Of a DNA stretch of 64,000 nucleotides, positions 45,583-59,060 are shown piece after piece. The notes under the pieces were generated by a model. The model did not search any database and was not told the origin of the DNA. It saw only the letters and a list, made by a program, of their open reading frames with translations. A program made the translations under genes and the position numbers. Position 1 is the first letter of the stretch. Each line of letters starts with the position of its first letter. The DNA is from Trujillonella endophytica (GTDB taxonomy: Bacteria > Actinomycetota > Actinomycetes > Mycobacteriales > Geodermatophilaceae), in contig NZ_JABGCI010000004.1 of NCBI RefSeq assembly GCF_019799905.1, positions 124,001 through 188,000 on the forward strand, in the 5' to 3' direction.

Positions 45583-46179
45583 TCAGGCAGGGGACCCCTC
45601 GGCGACGCCCTCGTCGAGGATCCGCTGCGCCAGCGCCCGCATCGAGGTGCGCTCGTTCATGGCCGTCCGCTGGATGTGGCGGAAGGCGTCGGCCTCGCTC
45701 AGCCCCTGCCGGGTCATGAGCACGCCCTTGGCCTTCTCCACGACCTTGCGCGCCTCCAGCCGGTCCTCCAGCGTGCGCACCTCGCCGTCCAGGGCGGCCA
45801 GCTCGGCGAACCGGGCGCGCGCCACCTCGATCGCCGGCACGAGGTCGTTCTTGGAGAACGGCTTCACCAGGTACGCCATGGCGCCGGCGTCCCGGGCCCG
45901 CTCGACGAGCTCCCGCTGGCTGAAGGCCGTCAGCACGATCACCGGGGCCAGCCGGTCCGAGGCGATCTGCTCGGCCGCCGACAGACCGTCGAGGACCGGC
46001 ATCTGGATGTCGAGGATCACGAGGTCGGGAGCGAGTTCCCGGGCCCGGTCGACGGCCTGCTGGCCGTCGCCGACCTCGGCCACGACGACGTAGCCCTCCT
46101 CCTCCAGCATCTCCTTGAGGTCGAGGCGGATGAGTGCCTCGTCCTCTGCGATGAGGACCCGCGTCGGCTCGCTGCTCAC
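45583..46179 (-). CDS. pdtaR: ANTAR-domain response regulator PdtaR
   Basis: 198-residue two-component output protein. Receiver domain 1-125 with acidic pocket AEDEALIRLD, phospho-acceptor Asp57 in LVILDIQMP, and Lys106 in YLVKPFS; the C-terminal ANTAR domain (about 140-195, KVVEKAKGVLMTRQGLSEAD, AMNERTSMRALAQRIL) binds RNA hexaloops to prevent transcription termination. Its kinase PdtaS is not in the window. The tRNA-Leu lies 84 bp upstream on the other strand. Confidence 0.95.
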   Translation of the reverse strand: MSSEPTRVLIAEDEALIRLDLKEMLEEEGYVVVAEVGDGQQAVDRARELAPDLVILDIQMPVLDGLSAAEQIASDRLAPVIVLTAFSQRELVERARDAGAMAYLVKPFSKNDLVPAIEVARARFAELAALDGEVRTLEDRLEARKVVEKAKGVLMTRQGLSEADAFRHIQRTAMNERTSMRALAQRILDEGVAEGSPA

Positions 46180-46263
46180 GGGCGCAGAGCCTAGCGATGC
46201 CAGGGGGCCGGGGCCTGCCCGTTAGGCTGCCGACACCGCCGCCGGACGTGTGTTGTCCGGCAC

Positions 46264-46337
46264 GCCCCCGTACCCCAATCGGCAGAGGGAGCGGATTCAA
46301 AACCCGCGCAGTGTGCGTTCGAGTCGCACCGGGGGCA
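46264..46337 (+). tRNA. tRNA-Leu (CAA), atypical class-I shape
   Basis: 74-nt cloverleaf. Acceptor GCCCCCG pairs with CGGGGGC; T-arm GTGCG/CGCAC with loop TTCGAGT. The anticodon stem GCGGA/CCCGC has an A-C mismatch next to loop TTCAAAA, which gives anticodon CAA (leucine). The variable region is only about 5 nt, unlike the long arm of normal leucine tRNAs. CCA is not encoded. The identity as leucine rests on the anticodon alone. Confidence 0.85.
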
Positions 46338-46456
46338 CTGTGGTCGGCGGTCCTCCGGACCGCGCCGCGACCCAGATGCCGTCCCCTGTCGCGACGCGAC
46401 GGCCGCCCGTCCCCCGCAGCGGAGTGGCCGAGCCGGGGGACGAATACGGTGGGGTC

Positions 46457-48271
46457 GTGAGCCAGCCTGCGCCGGAGCCCCGGTCCTCGGAGACCTCGTC
46501 CCCGCACATGACGCCCGAGGAGTTCCGGCGGCACGGCCACGAGGTGGTCGACTGGATCGCCGACTACTGGACCCGGCTGCCGGGCCTGCCCGTCCGCTCC
46601 CCCGTCGCCCCCGGCGACGTCCGCGCCCTGCTGCCGGACGCGCCGCCCGAGCACGGCGAGCCCGTCTCGGCCATCGTGGCCGACCTGGACCGCGTCGTCG
46701 TCCCCGGGCTGACCCACTGGCAGCACCCCGGCTTCTTCGGCTACTTCCCCGCCAACACCTCCGGCCCGTCGGTGCTCGGCGACCTCGTGTCGGCCGGCCT
46801 GGGCATCCAGGGCATGTCGTGGGTGACCAGCCCCGCGGCGACCGAACTCGAGCAGCACGTCCTGGACTGGTTCGCCGAGCTCCTCGGCCTCCCCCAGTCG
46901 TTCCGCTCCACCGGCACCGGCGGCGGCGTCGTCCAGGACTCCAGCTCCGGCGCGAACCTCGTCGCGCTGCTGGCCGCGCTGCACCGCGCCAGCGGCGGGG
47001 CCACCGTCCGGCACGGCGTCGTCCCCGAGGACTACACGGTCTACGTCTCCGCCGAGACCCACTCCTCGATGGAGAAGGCCGTGCGGGTCGCCGGGCTGGG
47101 CAGCGACGCCGTCCGGATCGTGGAGGTCGGCGAGGACCTCGCCATGCGCCCCGCCGCCCTCGCGGCCCGCCTCGAGCGCGACGTCGCCCGCGGCCTGAAG
47201 CCGGTGCTGGTCTGCGCCACCGTGGGGACGACGTCGACCACGGCCGTCGACCCGCTGGCCGAGCTCGGGCCCATCTGCCAGCGCTTCGGCGTCTGGCTGC
47301 ACGTGGACGCCGCCTACGCCGGCGTGAGCGGCCTGGTGCCCGAGCTGCGCCCCCTGCAGGACGGCGTGGAGTGGGCCGACAGCTACACCACCGACGCCCA
47401 CAAGTGGCTGCTCACCGGCTTCGACGCCACCCTCTTCTGGGTCGGCGACCGGCAGGCCCTGACCGGCGCGCTGGCGATCCTGCCCGAGTACCTCCGCAAC
47501 GCGGCCACCGACGGCGGCGCCGTCGTCGACTACCGGGACTGGCAGATCGAGCTGGGCCGGCGGTTCCGGGCGCTGAAGCTCTGGTTCGTGGTCCGCTGGT
47601 ACGGCGCGGAGGGGCTGCGGGCCCACATCCGCTCCGGCGTCGCCCTCGCGCAGGAGCTGGCCGGCTGGGCGACGGACGACGGGCGCTTCGACGTCGCCAC
47701 CGCCCACCCCCTGTCGCTGGTGTGCCTGCGCCCCCTGTGGCCCGACGACGTCGACGCCGACGTCGCCACGATGACCCTGCTGGAGCGGCTCAACGACGGC
47801 GGCGAGGTGTTCCTCACCCACACCACCGTGCGCGGGCAGGTGGTGCTCCGGGTGGCCGTCGGCGCGCCGACGACGACCCGCGAGCACGTGGAGCGGGCCT
47901 GGCAGCTGCTGTGCGAGAACCACGACTGGCTCTCCCGGGACTTCGCCGAGCAGGCCGCCGAGCGCGCCCGGGTGGCCGCGGAGCAGCGCGTCGAGGCCGA
48001 GCGAAGGGCGGCCGAGCGCGCCGCCGAGCGTGCCGCCGCGGAGGCCCAGCAGGCCGCCGAGGCGGCCGAGGCCCGACAGGCGGCCGAGCGGGAGGCCGCC
48101 GAGGCCCTGCAGGACGCCGAGCCGGCCGTCGAGGCGGATGTCCCCGGGGGCGCTGCCGTCGAGGCGGATGTCCCCGGGGGCGCTCCCGTCGAGGTGGCCG
48201 TCGAGGTACCTGCCGCCCAGGACGAGACGGCCGCGCAGGCCGCCGCGCAGGAGTCACTGACCCGCGACTGA
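46457..48271 (+). CDS. PLP-dependent decarboxylase with charged C-terminal tail
   Basis: 604-residue group II PLP decarboxylase (aromatic-L-amino-acid / pyridoxal-dependent decarboxylase type). Motifs: WQHPGFFGYFPANTSGPSVL, STGTGGGVVQDSSSGANL, HVDAAYAGVSG (the Asp that binds the pyridine nitrogen) and DAHKWLLTGF with the PLP lysine at Lys316. The catalytic part ends near residue 490. A tail of about 110 residues follows: an Ala/Glu/Arg-rich probable coiled coil, then two 10-residue repeats. The substrate, an aromatic amino acid or otherwise, is not decided. GTG at 46457; ATG at 46508 would shorten the N-terminus. Confidence 0.88.
   Translation: MSQPAPEPRSSETSSPHMTPEEFRRHGHEVVDWIADYWTRLPGLPVRSPVAPGDVRALLPDAPPEHGEPVSAIVADLDRVVVPGLTHWQHPGFFGYFPANTSGPSVLGDLVSAGLGIQGMSWVTSPAATELEQHVLDWFAELLGLPQSFRSTGTGGGVVQDSSSGANLVALLAALHRASGGATVRHGVVPEDYTVYVSAETHSSMEKAVRVAGLGSDAVRIVEVGEDLAMRPAALAARLERDVARGLKPVLVCATVGTTSTTAVDPLAELGPICQRFGVWLHVDAAYAGVSGLVPELRPLQDGVEWADSYTTDAHKWLLTGFDATLFWVGDRQALTGALAILPEYLRNAATDGGAVVDYRDWQIELGRRFRALKLWFVVRWYGAEGLRAHIRSGVALAQELAGWATDDGRFDVATAHPLSLVCLRPLWPDDVDADVATMTLLERLNDGGEVFLTHTTVRGQVVLRVAVGAPTTTREHVERAWQLLCENHDWLSRDFAEQAAERARVAAEQRVEAERRAAERAAERAAAEAQQAAEAAEARQAAEREAAEALQDAEPAVEADVPGGAAVEADVPGGAPVEVAVEVPAAQDETAAQAAAQESLTRD
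48128..48187 (+). repeat. 30-bp tandem duplication in the decarboxylase tail
   Basis: Two 30-bp units differing by one base encode VEADVPGGAA and VEADVPGGAP near the C-terminus of the decarboxylase. Confidence 0.9.
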
Positions 48272-48280
48272 CCGACCGGA

Positions 48281-48313
48281 GGGGATCGGCCGGCGTCCCG
48301 TCGGCCGATCCCC
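48281..48313. terminator. Bidirectional terminator between convergent genes
   Basis: A 12-bp stem (48281-48292 with 48302-48313) with a 9-base loop fills the 45-bp gap between the decarboxylase (plus) and tesB (minus). Confidence 0.8.
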
Positions 48314-48316
48314 CCG

Positions 48317-49201
48317 TCAGTCCCCGCCGGAGCCCCGGATGAGGCCCTCCTGGGCGACGGACGCCACGTGCCGGCCGTCGGCCGACCAGATCTGCCCGAA
48401 GCACAGTGCCCGGGAGCCCGCGGCGGCCGGGCTGTCGGTCTCGTAGAGGAACCACTCGTCGGCGCGCACGGGGGCGTGGAACCAGACCGCGTGGTCGAGG
48501 CTGGCGCCCTCGTAGCGGTCCCCCCAGCCGCCGACCCGCGCCAGGCCGGCGCTCAGCAGCGTCAGGTCGGTGACGAAGGTGAGCGCGGCGGCGTGGATCG
48601 TCGGGTCGTCGGGCAGCCGCCCGGCCACCCGGAACCACGCGTGCGAGCGGGTGTCCGGCGGGCTCTTGGGGTTCCGCTCGAACGGGTCGTCCAGCGGTCG
48701 CTGCTCGACGGCCTGGCCGAGGAGCAGCAGGTGCTCGTCCTCGTCCATGTCGTGCCGGCGGGCGTAGTCGAGAGCCGTGGGGATGGCGTCCGGCGGCGGC
48801 ACGTCCGGCATCGGCTGGGAGTGCGTGACCGCGGGCGGCTCGGGGCGGTGGAAGTCCGCCGTGAGCGCGAAGATCGCGACGTCCTCGCCGCGGCGGCGCT
48901 GGTGGGCCAGCACCCGGCGGGTGGAGAACGAACGCCCGTCGCGGATCCGCTCGACGACGTAGCGGATCTCCTCCGAGGGGTCCCCGGGCCGCAGGAAGTA
49001 CGAGTGCAGCGAGTGGACCGGCCGCTCGCCGGTCGTCGTCAGCTCGGCGGCCATGAGGGCCTGGCCGGCGACCTGGCCGCCGAACACCCGCTGCCGGGTC
49101 GTCTTCGGCGTCTGCCCGACGTAGACCCCGGGCTCGCGCTCCTCGAGGTCGAGGACCTGCAGGAGCGCGGCGACGTCGTCGACGCCCCCTCCCCCGCTCA
49201 C
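48317..49201 (-). CDS. tesB: Acyl-CoA thioesterase II
   Basis: 294-residue double-hotdog thioesterase that hydrolyses medium- and long-chain acyl-CoA. N-terminal hotdog: VFGGQVAGQALMAA, VHSLHSYFLRPGDP, DGRSFSTRRVLA; C-terminal hotdog: GASLDHAVWFHAPVRADEWF with the catalytic Asp region, and RALCFGQIW. GTG at 49201 overlaps the pyk stop by 4 nt; the frame is open upstream only as a shadow of pyk. The pyk-tesB order matches mycobacteria. Confidence 0.95.
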   Translation of the reverse strand: MSGGGGVDDVAALLQVLDLEEREPGVYVGQTPKTTRQRVFGGQVAGQALMAAELTTTGERPVHSLHSYFLRPGDPSEEIRYVVERIRDGRSFSTRRVLAHQRRRGEDVAIFALTADFHRPEPPAVTHSQPMPDVPPPDAIPTALDYARRHDMDEDEHLLLLGQAVEQRPLDDPFERNPKSPPDTRSHAWFRVAGRLPDDPTIHAAALTFVTDLTLLSAGLARVGGWGDRYEGASLDHAVWFHAPVRADEWFLYETDSPAAAGSRALCFGQIWSADGRHVASVAQEGLIRGSGGD

Positions 49202-50613
49202 GAGTCGGTGCCCACCTCGTGCACGCGGATGAGGTTGGTCGAGCCGACCGTGTTGGGCGGGCTGCCGGCGACGACGACGACGCGGTCCCCGTCCCGCAGC
49301 CGGCCGATCGACAGCAGGGAGAAGTCGACCTGGCGGACCATGTCGTCGGTGTGCTGGACCGTGGGCACCAGGAAGGTCTCCACGCCCCAGGAGAGCGCGA
49401 GCTGGCTGCGCACCCGGGCGTCGATGGTGAAGGCCAGCAGCGGCTGGCGCGGGTGCAGCGCGGCCAGGCGACGGGCGGTGTCGCCGGTCTGCGTGAACGT
49501 GGCGAGCGCCTTGACGTCGAGGGTCTCGCTGATGTCCTTGGCGGCCCGCACGATCGCCCCGGCCCGCGATCGGGAGAGGCGCGCCAGATCGGGGGCGCGC
49601 ACGTCCTCGCTCTCGACCGCGTCGATGATCCGCTCCATCGTGCGGACCGCGGCGATCGGGTGCTTCCCGACCGAGGTCTCCCCGGACAGCATCACGGCGT
49701 CGGTCCCGTCGAGCACGGCGTTCGCGACGTCGGAGGCCTCGGCGCGGGTGGGCCGCGAGTTCTCGATCATCGACTCGAGCATCTGGGTGGCCACGATGAC
49801 GGGCTTGTTGCGCTCCCGGGCGGCCTGCACGGCCCGCTTCTGCACCAGCGGCACCTGCTCCAGCGGCAGCTCCACGCCCAGGTCCCCGCGGGCGACCATG
49901 ATGCCGTCGAAGGCCTCGACGATGGCCTCCAGGTTGGCGACCGCCTCGGGCTTCTCCAGCTTGGCGATGACGGGGACGTAGACGTCCTCCTGGCGCATGA
50001 TGTCGCGCACCAGCTCGACGTCGGCCGGCGAGCGCACGAACGACAGGGCGACGAAGTCCACCGACAGGTGGAGGGCGAAGCGCAGGTCCTCCTCGTCCTT
50101 GTGCGACAGCGGCGGGACGCTGACGGCGACGCCGGGCAGCGACAGGCCCTTGTTGTTGGAGACGGGGCCGCCCTCGACGACCAGGCACCAGACGTCGGGA
50201 CCGTCGACCTCGACCACGGAGAGCGCGAGCTTGCCGTCGTCGACCAGCAGGCGGTCCCCGACCCGCGCGTCGGCGGCCAGCCCCTTGTAGGTGGTGGAGA
50301 CGCGCTCGGCGGTGCCCTCGACGTCGTCGACGGTGATGCAGATCCGGGCGCCGGTCGGCCAGGTGACCCTGCCCTCGGCGAAGGTGCCCAGCCGGATCTT
50401 GGGGCCCTGCAGGTCGGCGAGGACGGCGACGGCGTGGCCGGTGCGGTCCGAGGCCTCCCGCACGACGCGGTAGGCCGCCTCGTGGTCGGCGTGGGCGCCG
50501 TGGCTGAAGTTCAGGCGGGCGACGTCCATCCCGGCTTCGACGAGCGCGGTGACCTGCTCGATGCTGCTTGTCGCGGGACCCAGGGTGCAGACGATCTTGG
50601 CGCGGCGAGGCAT
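49198..50613 (-). CDS. pyk: Pyruvate kinase
   Basis: Converts phosphoenolpyruvate and ADP to pyruvate and ATP; 471 residues. Start RRAKIVCTLGPATSS; AGMDVARLNFSHG; active-site segment VIAKLEKPEAVANLEAIVEA with the essential lysine; MVARGDLGVELPLEQVP; ATQMLESMI. The C-terminal allosteric domain is present. ATG at 50613. It overlaps tesB by 4 nt. Confidence 0.97.
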   Translation of the reverse strand: MPRRAKIVCTLGPATSSIEQVTALVEAGMDVARLNFSHGAHADHEAAYRVVREASDRTGHAVAVLADLQGPKIRLGTFAEGRVTWPTGARICITVDDVEGTAERVSTTYKGLAADARVGDRLLVDDGKLALSVVEVDGPDVWCLVVEGGPVSNNKGLSLPGVAVSVPPLSHKDEEDLRFALHLSVDFVALSFVRSPADVELVRDIMRQEDVYVPVIAKLEKPEAVANLEAIVEAFDGIMVARGDLGVELPLEQVPLVQKRAVQAARERNKPVIVATQMLESMIENSRPTRAEASDVANAVLDGTDAVMLSGETSVGKHPIAAVRTMERIIDAVESEDVRAPDLARLSRSRAGAIVRAAKDISETLDVKALATFTQTGDTARRLAALHPRQPLLAFTIDARVRSQLALSWGVETFLVPTVQHTDDMVRQVDFSLLSIGRLRDGDRVVVVAGSPPNTVGSTNLIRVHEVGTDS

Positions 50614-50686
50614 GGTGGGAACGCTAGTGCGCGTACCGCCGCGGGGTGGGACCGGACCCCCGTGTCCCTGGCCACCCCCACGCGAC

Positions 50687-50719
50687 GAGGCCGGGCTCCT
50701 CGACGAGGAGCCCGGCCTC
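50687..50719 (-). terminator. Terminator of gltBD
   Basis: A 14-bp stem (50687-50700 with 50706-50719) with a 5-base loop lies 64 nt past the gltD stop and upstream of pyk. Confidence 0.75.
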
Positions 50720-50782
50720 CCGTGGCCCCCCTGCAGGGTCCCGCCGCGAGCGTGCGAGGGGTGGGGGGCAGGGGTCCTCCGA

Positions 50783-52285
50783 CTACCGCAGCGCGACCGC
50801 CGTCGGGGTGACCGGGCGCGGCAGGGGCGACTCGCCGCCGGTCAGGTACGCGTCGACGGCGCCGGCGGCCGAACGGCCCTCGGCGATGGCCCACACGATG
50901 AGCGACTGGCCGCGGCCGATGTCACCGGCCACGAAGACGCCGGGCACGGTGGACATGAACTCCCCGTCGCGGGCGACGTTGCCCCGCCCGTCGACGTCGA
51001 CACCGAGGCCGTCGACCAGGCCCTCGCGCTCCGCCCCCGTGAAGCCCATGGCCAGGAACACCAGGTCGGCCGGGAGCTCCCGCTCGGTGCCCTCGACCTT
51101 CTGGAACCGCCCGTCGACCCGCTCGACCTCGTGCAGCAGGAGCGCCCGCACGCGGCCGGCGGCGGGGCCGTCCTCGTGGCCGAGGAAGCGCTCGGTGTTG
51201 ACGCTGTAGAGCCGCTCGCCGCCCTCCTCGTGCGCGCTGGAGACACGCATGACCATCGGGTAGGTCGGCCAGGGGTTGTCCTGGGCCCGGCTGCCCGGCG
51301 GCTCCGGCATGATCTCCAGCTGGGTCACCGAGGCCGCACTCTGGCGGTGCGCCGTCCCGAGGCAGTCGGCGCCGGTGTCACCGCCACCGATGATCACCAC
51401 GTGCTTGCCGTGCGCGTCGATCGGCGGGCTGTCGAGCTCGCCGAGGGCCTGCCGGTTGCCGTGGGGCAGGTACTCCATGGCCAGGTGGATGCCGGCCAGC
51501 TCGCGGCCGGGCGCGGGCAGGTCCCGGCCGACGGTCGCGCCCCCGGCCAGGACGACGGCGTCGAAGTCCCCGCGCAGCTGGTCGACGCTCAGGTCGTCGT
51601 CCCCGCCGCCGCCGACCTCGACGCCGGTCACGAACCGGGTGCCCTCGGCGCGCATCTGGTCCAGCCGGCGGTCCAGGACGGACTTCTCCATCTTGAACTC
51701 GGGGATGCCGTAGCGGAGCAGGCCGCCGATGCGGTCGGCCCGCTCGTACACGGTGACCTCGTGGCCGGCCCGCGTCAGCTGCTGGGCTGCGGCCAGCCCG
51801 GCCGGCCCGGAGCCGACGACGGCGACCTTCTTGCCGGTGCGCTCCTGCGCCGGCTGCGGGGTGACCAGGTCCCGCTGGAAGGCCTGGTCGATGATCTCCC
51901 ACTCGATCTGCTTGATCGTGACCGGCGCCTCCTGCAGGTTCAGCACGCAGGAGCCCTCGCACGGCGCCGGGCACAGCTTCCCGGTGAACTCCGGGAAGTT
52001 GTTGGTGGCGTGCAGCCGCTCGATCGCGTCGGTCCAGTCGTCGCGGCGGGCGAGGTCGTTCCACTCCGGGATGAGGTTGCCCAGCGGGCAGCCGTGGTGG
52101 CAGAACGGGATGCCGCAGTCCATGCAGCGGGCCGCCTGCTGACGCACCGCGCCCACCGGGAAGACCTCGTCCTCGCCGCTGTCGCGGGTGAGGTAGACGT
52201 CCTTCCAGTCGAGGATGCGGACGTCGACCGGCCGGCGCGGCGGCAGGGCGCGGTCGTACTTGAGGAACCCCGTGGAGTCAGCCAC
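50783..52285 (-). CDS. gltD: Glutamate synthase (NADPH) small subunit
   Basis: FAD/NADPH subunit that feeds electrons to GltB; 500 residues. N-terminal cysteine clusters for two 4Fe-4S centres: CMDCGIPFCHHGCPLGNLIP and CPAPCEGSCVLN; FAD-binding VAVVGSGPAGLAAAQQLTRA; NADPH-binding VIIGGGDTGADCLG. GTG at 52285 has AAGGAGG about 7 nt upstream and gives the usual N-terminus (TGFLKYDR); the open frame before it is not coding. It follows gltB after a 59-bp gap that contains a 19-bp duplication. Confidence 0.96.
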   Translation of the reverse strand: MADSTGFLKYDRALPPRRPVDVRILDWKDVYLTRDSGEDEVFPVGAVRQQAARCMDCGIPFCHHGCPLGNLIPEWNDLARRDDWTDAIERLHATNNFPEFTGKLCPAPCEGSCVLNLQEAPVTIKQIEWEIIDQAFQRDLVTPQPAQERTGKKVAVVGSGPAGLAAAQQLTRAGHEVTVYERADRIGGLLRYGIPEFKMEKSVLDRRLDQMRAEGTRFVTGVEVGGGGDDDLSVDQLRGDFDAVVLAGGATVGRDLPAPGRELAGIHLAMEYLPHGNRQALGELDSPPIDAHGKHVVIIGGGDTGADCLGTAHRQSAASVTQLEIMPEPPGSRAQDNPWPTYPMVMRVSSAHEEGGERLYSVNTERFLGHEDGPAAGRVRALLLHEVERVDGRFQKVEGTERELPADLVFLAMGFTGAEREGLVDGLGVDVDGRGNVARDGEFMSTVPGVFVAGDIGRGQSLIVWAIAEGRSAAGAVDAYLTGGESPLPRPVTPTAVALR

Positions 52286-52344
52286 GAGCGGCCTCCTTCC
52301 GGACGGCGGTTGGCGGGGGGCAGGGCAGGTCGGCGAGGTGCGGA

Positions 52345-52363
<19 letters not shown>
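52278..52363. repeat. 19-bp direct repeat at the gltB-gltD junction
   Basis: TCAGCCACGAGCGGCCTCC occurs at 52278-52296 and 52345-52363, 67 bp apart. The right copy is the end of gltB with its stop; the left copy is the ribosome-binding site and GTG of gltD. Confidence 0.9.
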
Positions 52364-56997
<4,634 letters not shown>

Positions 56998-57303
56998 GTC
57001 ACTCCCGTCGTCGGCTGCTTCGCGCGCGCTCGCTCAGGAGGCACGCAGCGGGGCGGAGGCCCGGCCGGTCGTGGTCAGGGGGGCGGTGCGAAGGCGCTGC
57101 GGTCTGGCCCGGCGGCGGGCGACGTGCCCGGACCGGTCAGCCTCGAGAGTCCCACGGGTGGTGCCATGGGGCCGTCGTCCGCGGGGCGACGCTGGCCCGG
57201 TCCGACACGTGCGGCCCACCGGGATCACCGATGGGTTCGTGGGAAGGGTACACAGCTGTAACACCCGGTTTCGCCGGGTGAACGGACCGTTCGGCGCCCC
57301 CGG
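56998..57303. other. 306-bp intergenic region upstream of gltB
   Basis: No gene is supported here. It must hold the gltB promoter. A 7-bp hairpin (57262-57268 with 57274-57280, loop TTTCG), 24 nt past the lgt stop, is a plausible lgt terminator. A GTAC/CAGCTG-containing stretch near 57249-57262 is the least GC-rich part, but I see no convincing -10/-35 pair. Confidence 0.5.
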
Positions 57304-58248
57304 TCAGGGGCCGCCGGGACGGCGGTGATCGTCGTCACCAGCACCGTCGCCGGCCGGGGTGTCCGCGCTGGTCACGGGCACGGAGCCGGCGCCGCCGACA
57401 CCGTCGGAGGCGTCGGTGTCGGCATCGTCACCATGCCGGTCGACGACCTCGCGCGGACGGCCGCGCAGCGCCACGAGGTACGCCAGCGCGGCGAGCCCGA
57501 CGACGATGCAGGTGAAGACGTTGACCCGGATGCCGAAGAACTCGTTGGCCGGATCCGTGCGGAGCAGCTCGATCCACAGCCGGCCCGTGCAGTAGAGGGC
57601 GACGTAGAGCGCGAAAGCGCGCCCGTGACCGAGCCGGAAGCGCCGGTCGGCCCAGACCACGACCGCGGCGGCGGCCAGGTTCCACAGCAGTTCGTAGAGG
57701 AACGTCGGGTGGAACGTGGCCACGTCCGCGTAGGCCTCCGGGCGGAAGCGGGGGTCGATCTCCAGGCCCCAGGGCAGGTCGGTCGGGCCGCCGAACAGCT
57801 CCTGGTTGAACCAGTTGCCCAGCCGGCCGACCGCCTGCGCCACCAGCAGGCCGGGGGCGATGGCGTCGGCGAAGGCCGGCAGCGGGATGCCCATCCGCCG
57901 GCAGGCGATCCAGGCACCCACCCCGCCGAACGCGATCGCGCCCCAGATGCCCAGGCCGCCCTCCCAGATGGCCAGGGCCTTCAGCGGGTCGCCGCCCTCG
58001 CCGAAGTACGGCTGGGGGGTGGTGACCACGTGGTAGATCCGGCCGCCGATGATCCCGAACGGGACGGCCCAGACGGCGATGTCGAGCACCTCGCCGGGCC
58101 GCCCGCCGCGGGCCACCCAGCGCTTCTCGGTGATCCAGCAGGCGAGGACGATGCCGGCGATGATGCTCAGCGCGTAGGCGCGGATCGGCACCGGGCCGAG
58201 CTCCCAGACGCCCTCGCTGGGGCTGGGGATGCTGGCGAGCACGGTCAT
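57304..58248 (-). CDS. lgt: Prolipoprotein diacylglyceryl transferase
   Basis: First enzyme of lipoprotein maturation: moves diacylglycerol from phosphatidylglycerol to the lipobox cysteine. 314 residues, seven helices. The family signature GRLGNWFNQELFGGPTDLPW is intact, with GGRIYHVVTT upstream. The C-terminal 60 residues are Asp/Gly-rich and disordered, common in actinobacteria. ATG at 58248 overlaps trpA by 4 nt. It would process the lipoproteins in this window (prolyl isomerase, CapA-like, livJ). Confidence 0.96.
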   Translation of the reverse strand: MTVLASIPSPSEGVWELGPVPIRAYALSIIAGIVLACWITEKRWVARGGRPGEVLDIAVWAVPFGIIGGRIYHVVTTPQPYFGEGGDPLKALAIWEGGLGIWGAIAFGGVGAWIACRRMGIPLPAFADAIAPGLLVAQAVGRLGNWFNQELFGGPTDLPWGLEIDPRFRPEAYADVATFHPTFLYELLWNLAAAAVVVWADRRFRLGHGRAFALYVALYCTGRLWIELLRTDPANEFFGIRVNVFTCIVVGLAALAYLVALRGRPREVVDRHGDDADTDASDGVGGAGSVPVTSADTPAGDGAGDDDHRRPGGP

Positions 58249-59060
58249 GCGGGCGCTCCGGCCCGCTGCCGCACCCCGCGGGCGAGGTCCTCCGACAGCC
58301 GGCGCACGCCCTCGGCCCCCTCGCCGTCCAGCAGGGGGCGCACGTACGCGGTACCGACGATGACGCCGTCGGCGAAGCCGGCGACCTCGGCCGCCTGGTC
58401 GCCGTTGGACACCCCGAGACCCACGCACACCGGCAGGGGCACGCCGGTGTCGGCGATCGCCTCCCGCGTGCGGCCGACCAGCCGTTCCGCCGCGTCGCTC
58501 ACGGTGGCCCGGGTCCCGGTCACGCCCATGGTCGAGGCGGCGTAGACGAAGCCGCGGCAGGCCCGCACGGTGGAGCGCAGCCGGGCGTCGGTGGACGACG
58601 GCGCGACGAGGAACACCCGGTCGAGCGCGGCGGCGTCGGAGGCCGCGATCCAGGCCCCGGCCTCGTCGGGGATGAGGTCGGGCGTGATGGCGCCCGCGCC
58701 CCCGGCGGCGGCCAGGTCCGTGGCGAACCGGTCGACGCCGTAGCGCTCGACCGGGTTCCAGTAGCTCATGACGACGGGGACCGCGCCGGCCGCGGCGACC
58801 GCCTCGACCGCCCGCAGCACGTCGCGCATGCCCACCCCGGCGCGGACGGCGACGTCGACGGCCTCCTGGATGACCGGGCCGTCCATGCCCGGGTCGCTGT
58901 ACGGGACGCCGATCTCGACGATGTCGGCCCCGCCCTCGACCGCGGCCACCATGGCGGCGATCGACGCGTCGACGTCGGGGTAGCCCACCGGCAGGTAGGC
59001 GATCAGGGCCGCCCGGTCCTCGCCGTGCGCGGCGGCGATCCGCTGCTGCAGGGCGCTCAT
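58245..59060 (-). CDS. trpA: Tryptophan synthase alpha chain
   Basis: Cleaves indole-3-glycerol phosphate to indole; 271 residues, TIM barrel. [20 protein letters not shown] carries the catalytic Glu and the Asp-containing SDP segment; [15 protein letters not shown] binds phosphate; [20 protein letters not shown] is the second phosphate site. ATG at 59060 overlaps trpB by 4 nt. Confidence 0.97.
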   Translation of the reverse strand: MSALQQRIAAAHGEDRAALIAYLPVGYPDVDASIAAMVAAVEGGADIVEIGVPYSDPGMDGPVIQEAVDVAVRAGVGMRDVLRAVEAVAAAGAVPVVMSYWNPVERYGVDRFATDLAAAGGAGAITPDLIPDEAGAWIAASDAAALDRVFLVAPSSTDARLRSTVRACRGFVYAASTMGVTGTRATVSDAAERLVGRTREAIADTGVPLPVCVGLGVSNGDQAAEVAGFADGVIVGTAYVRPLLDGEGAEGVRRLSEDLARGVRQRAGAPA

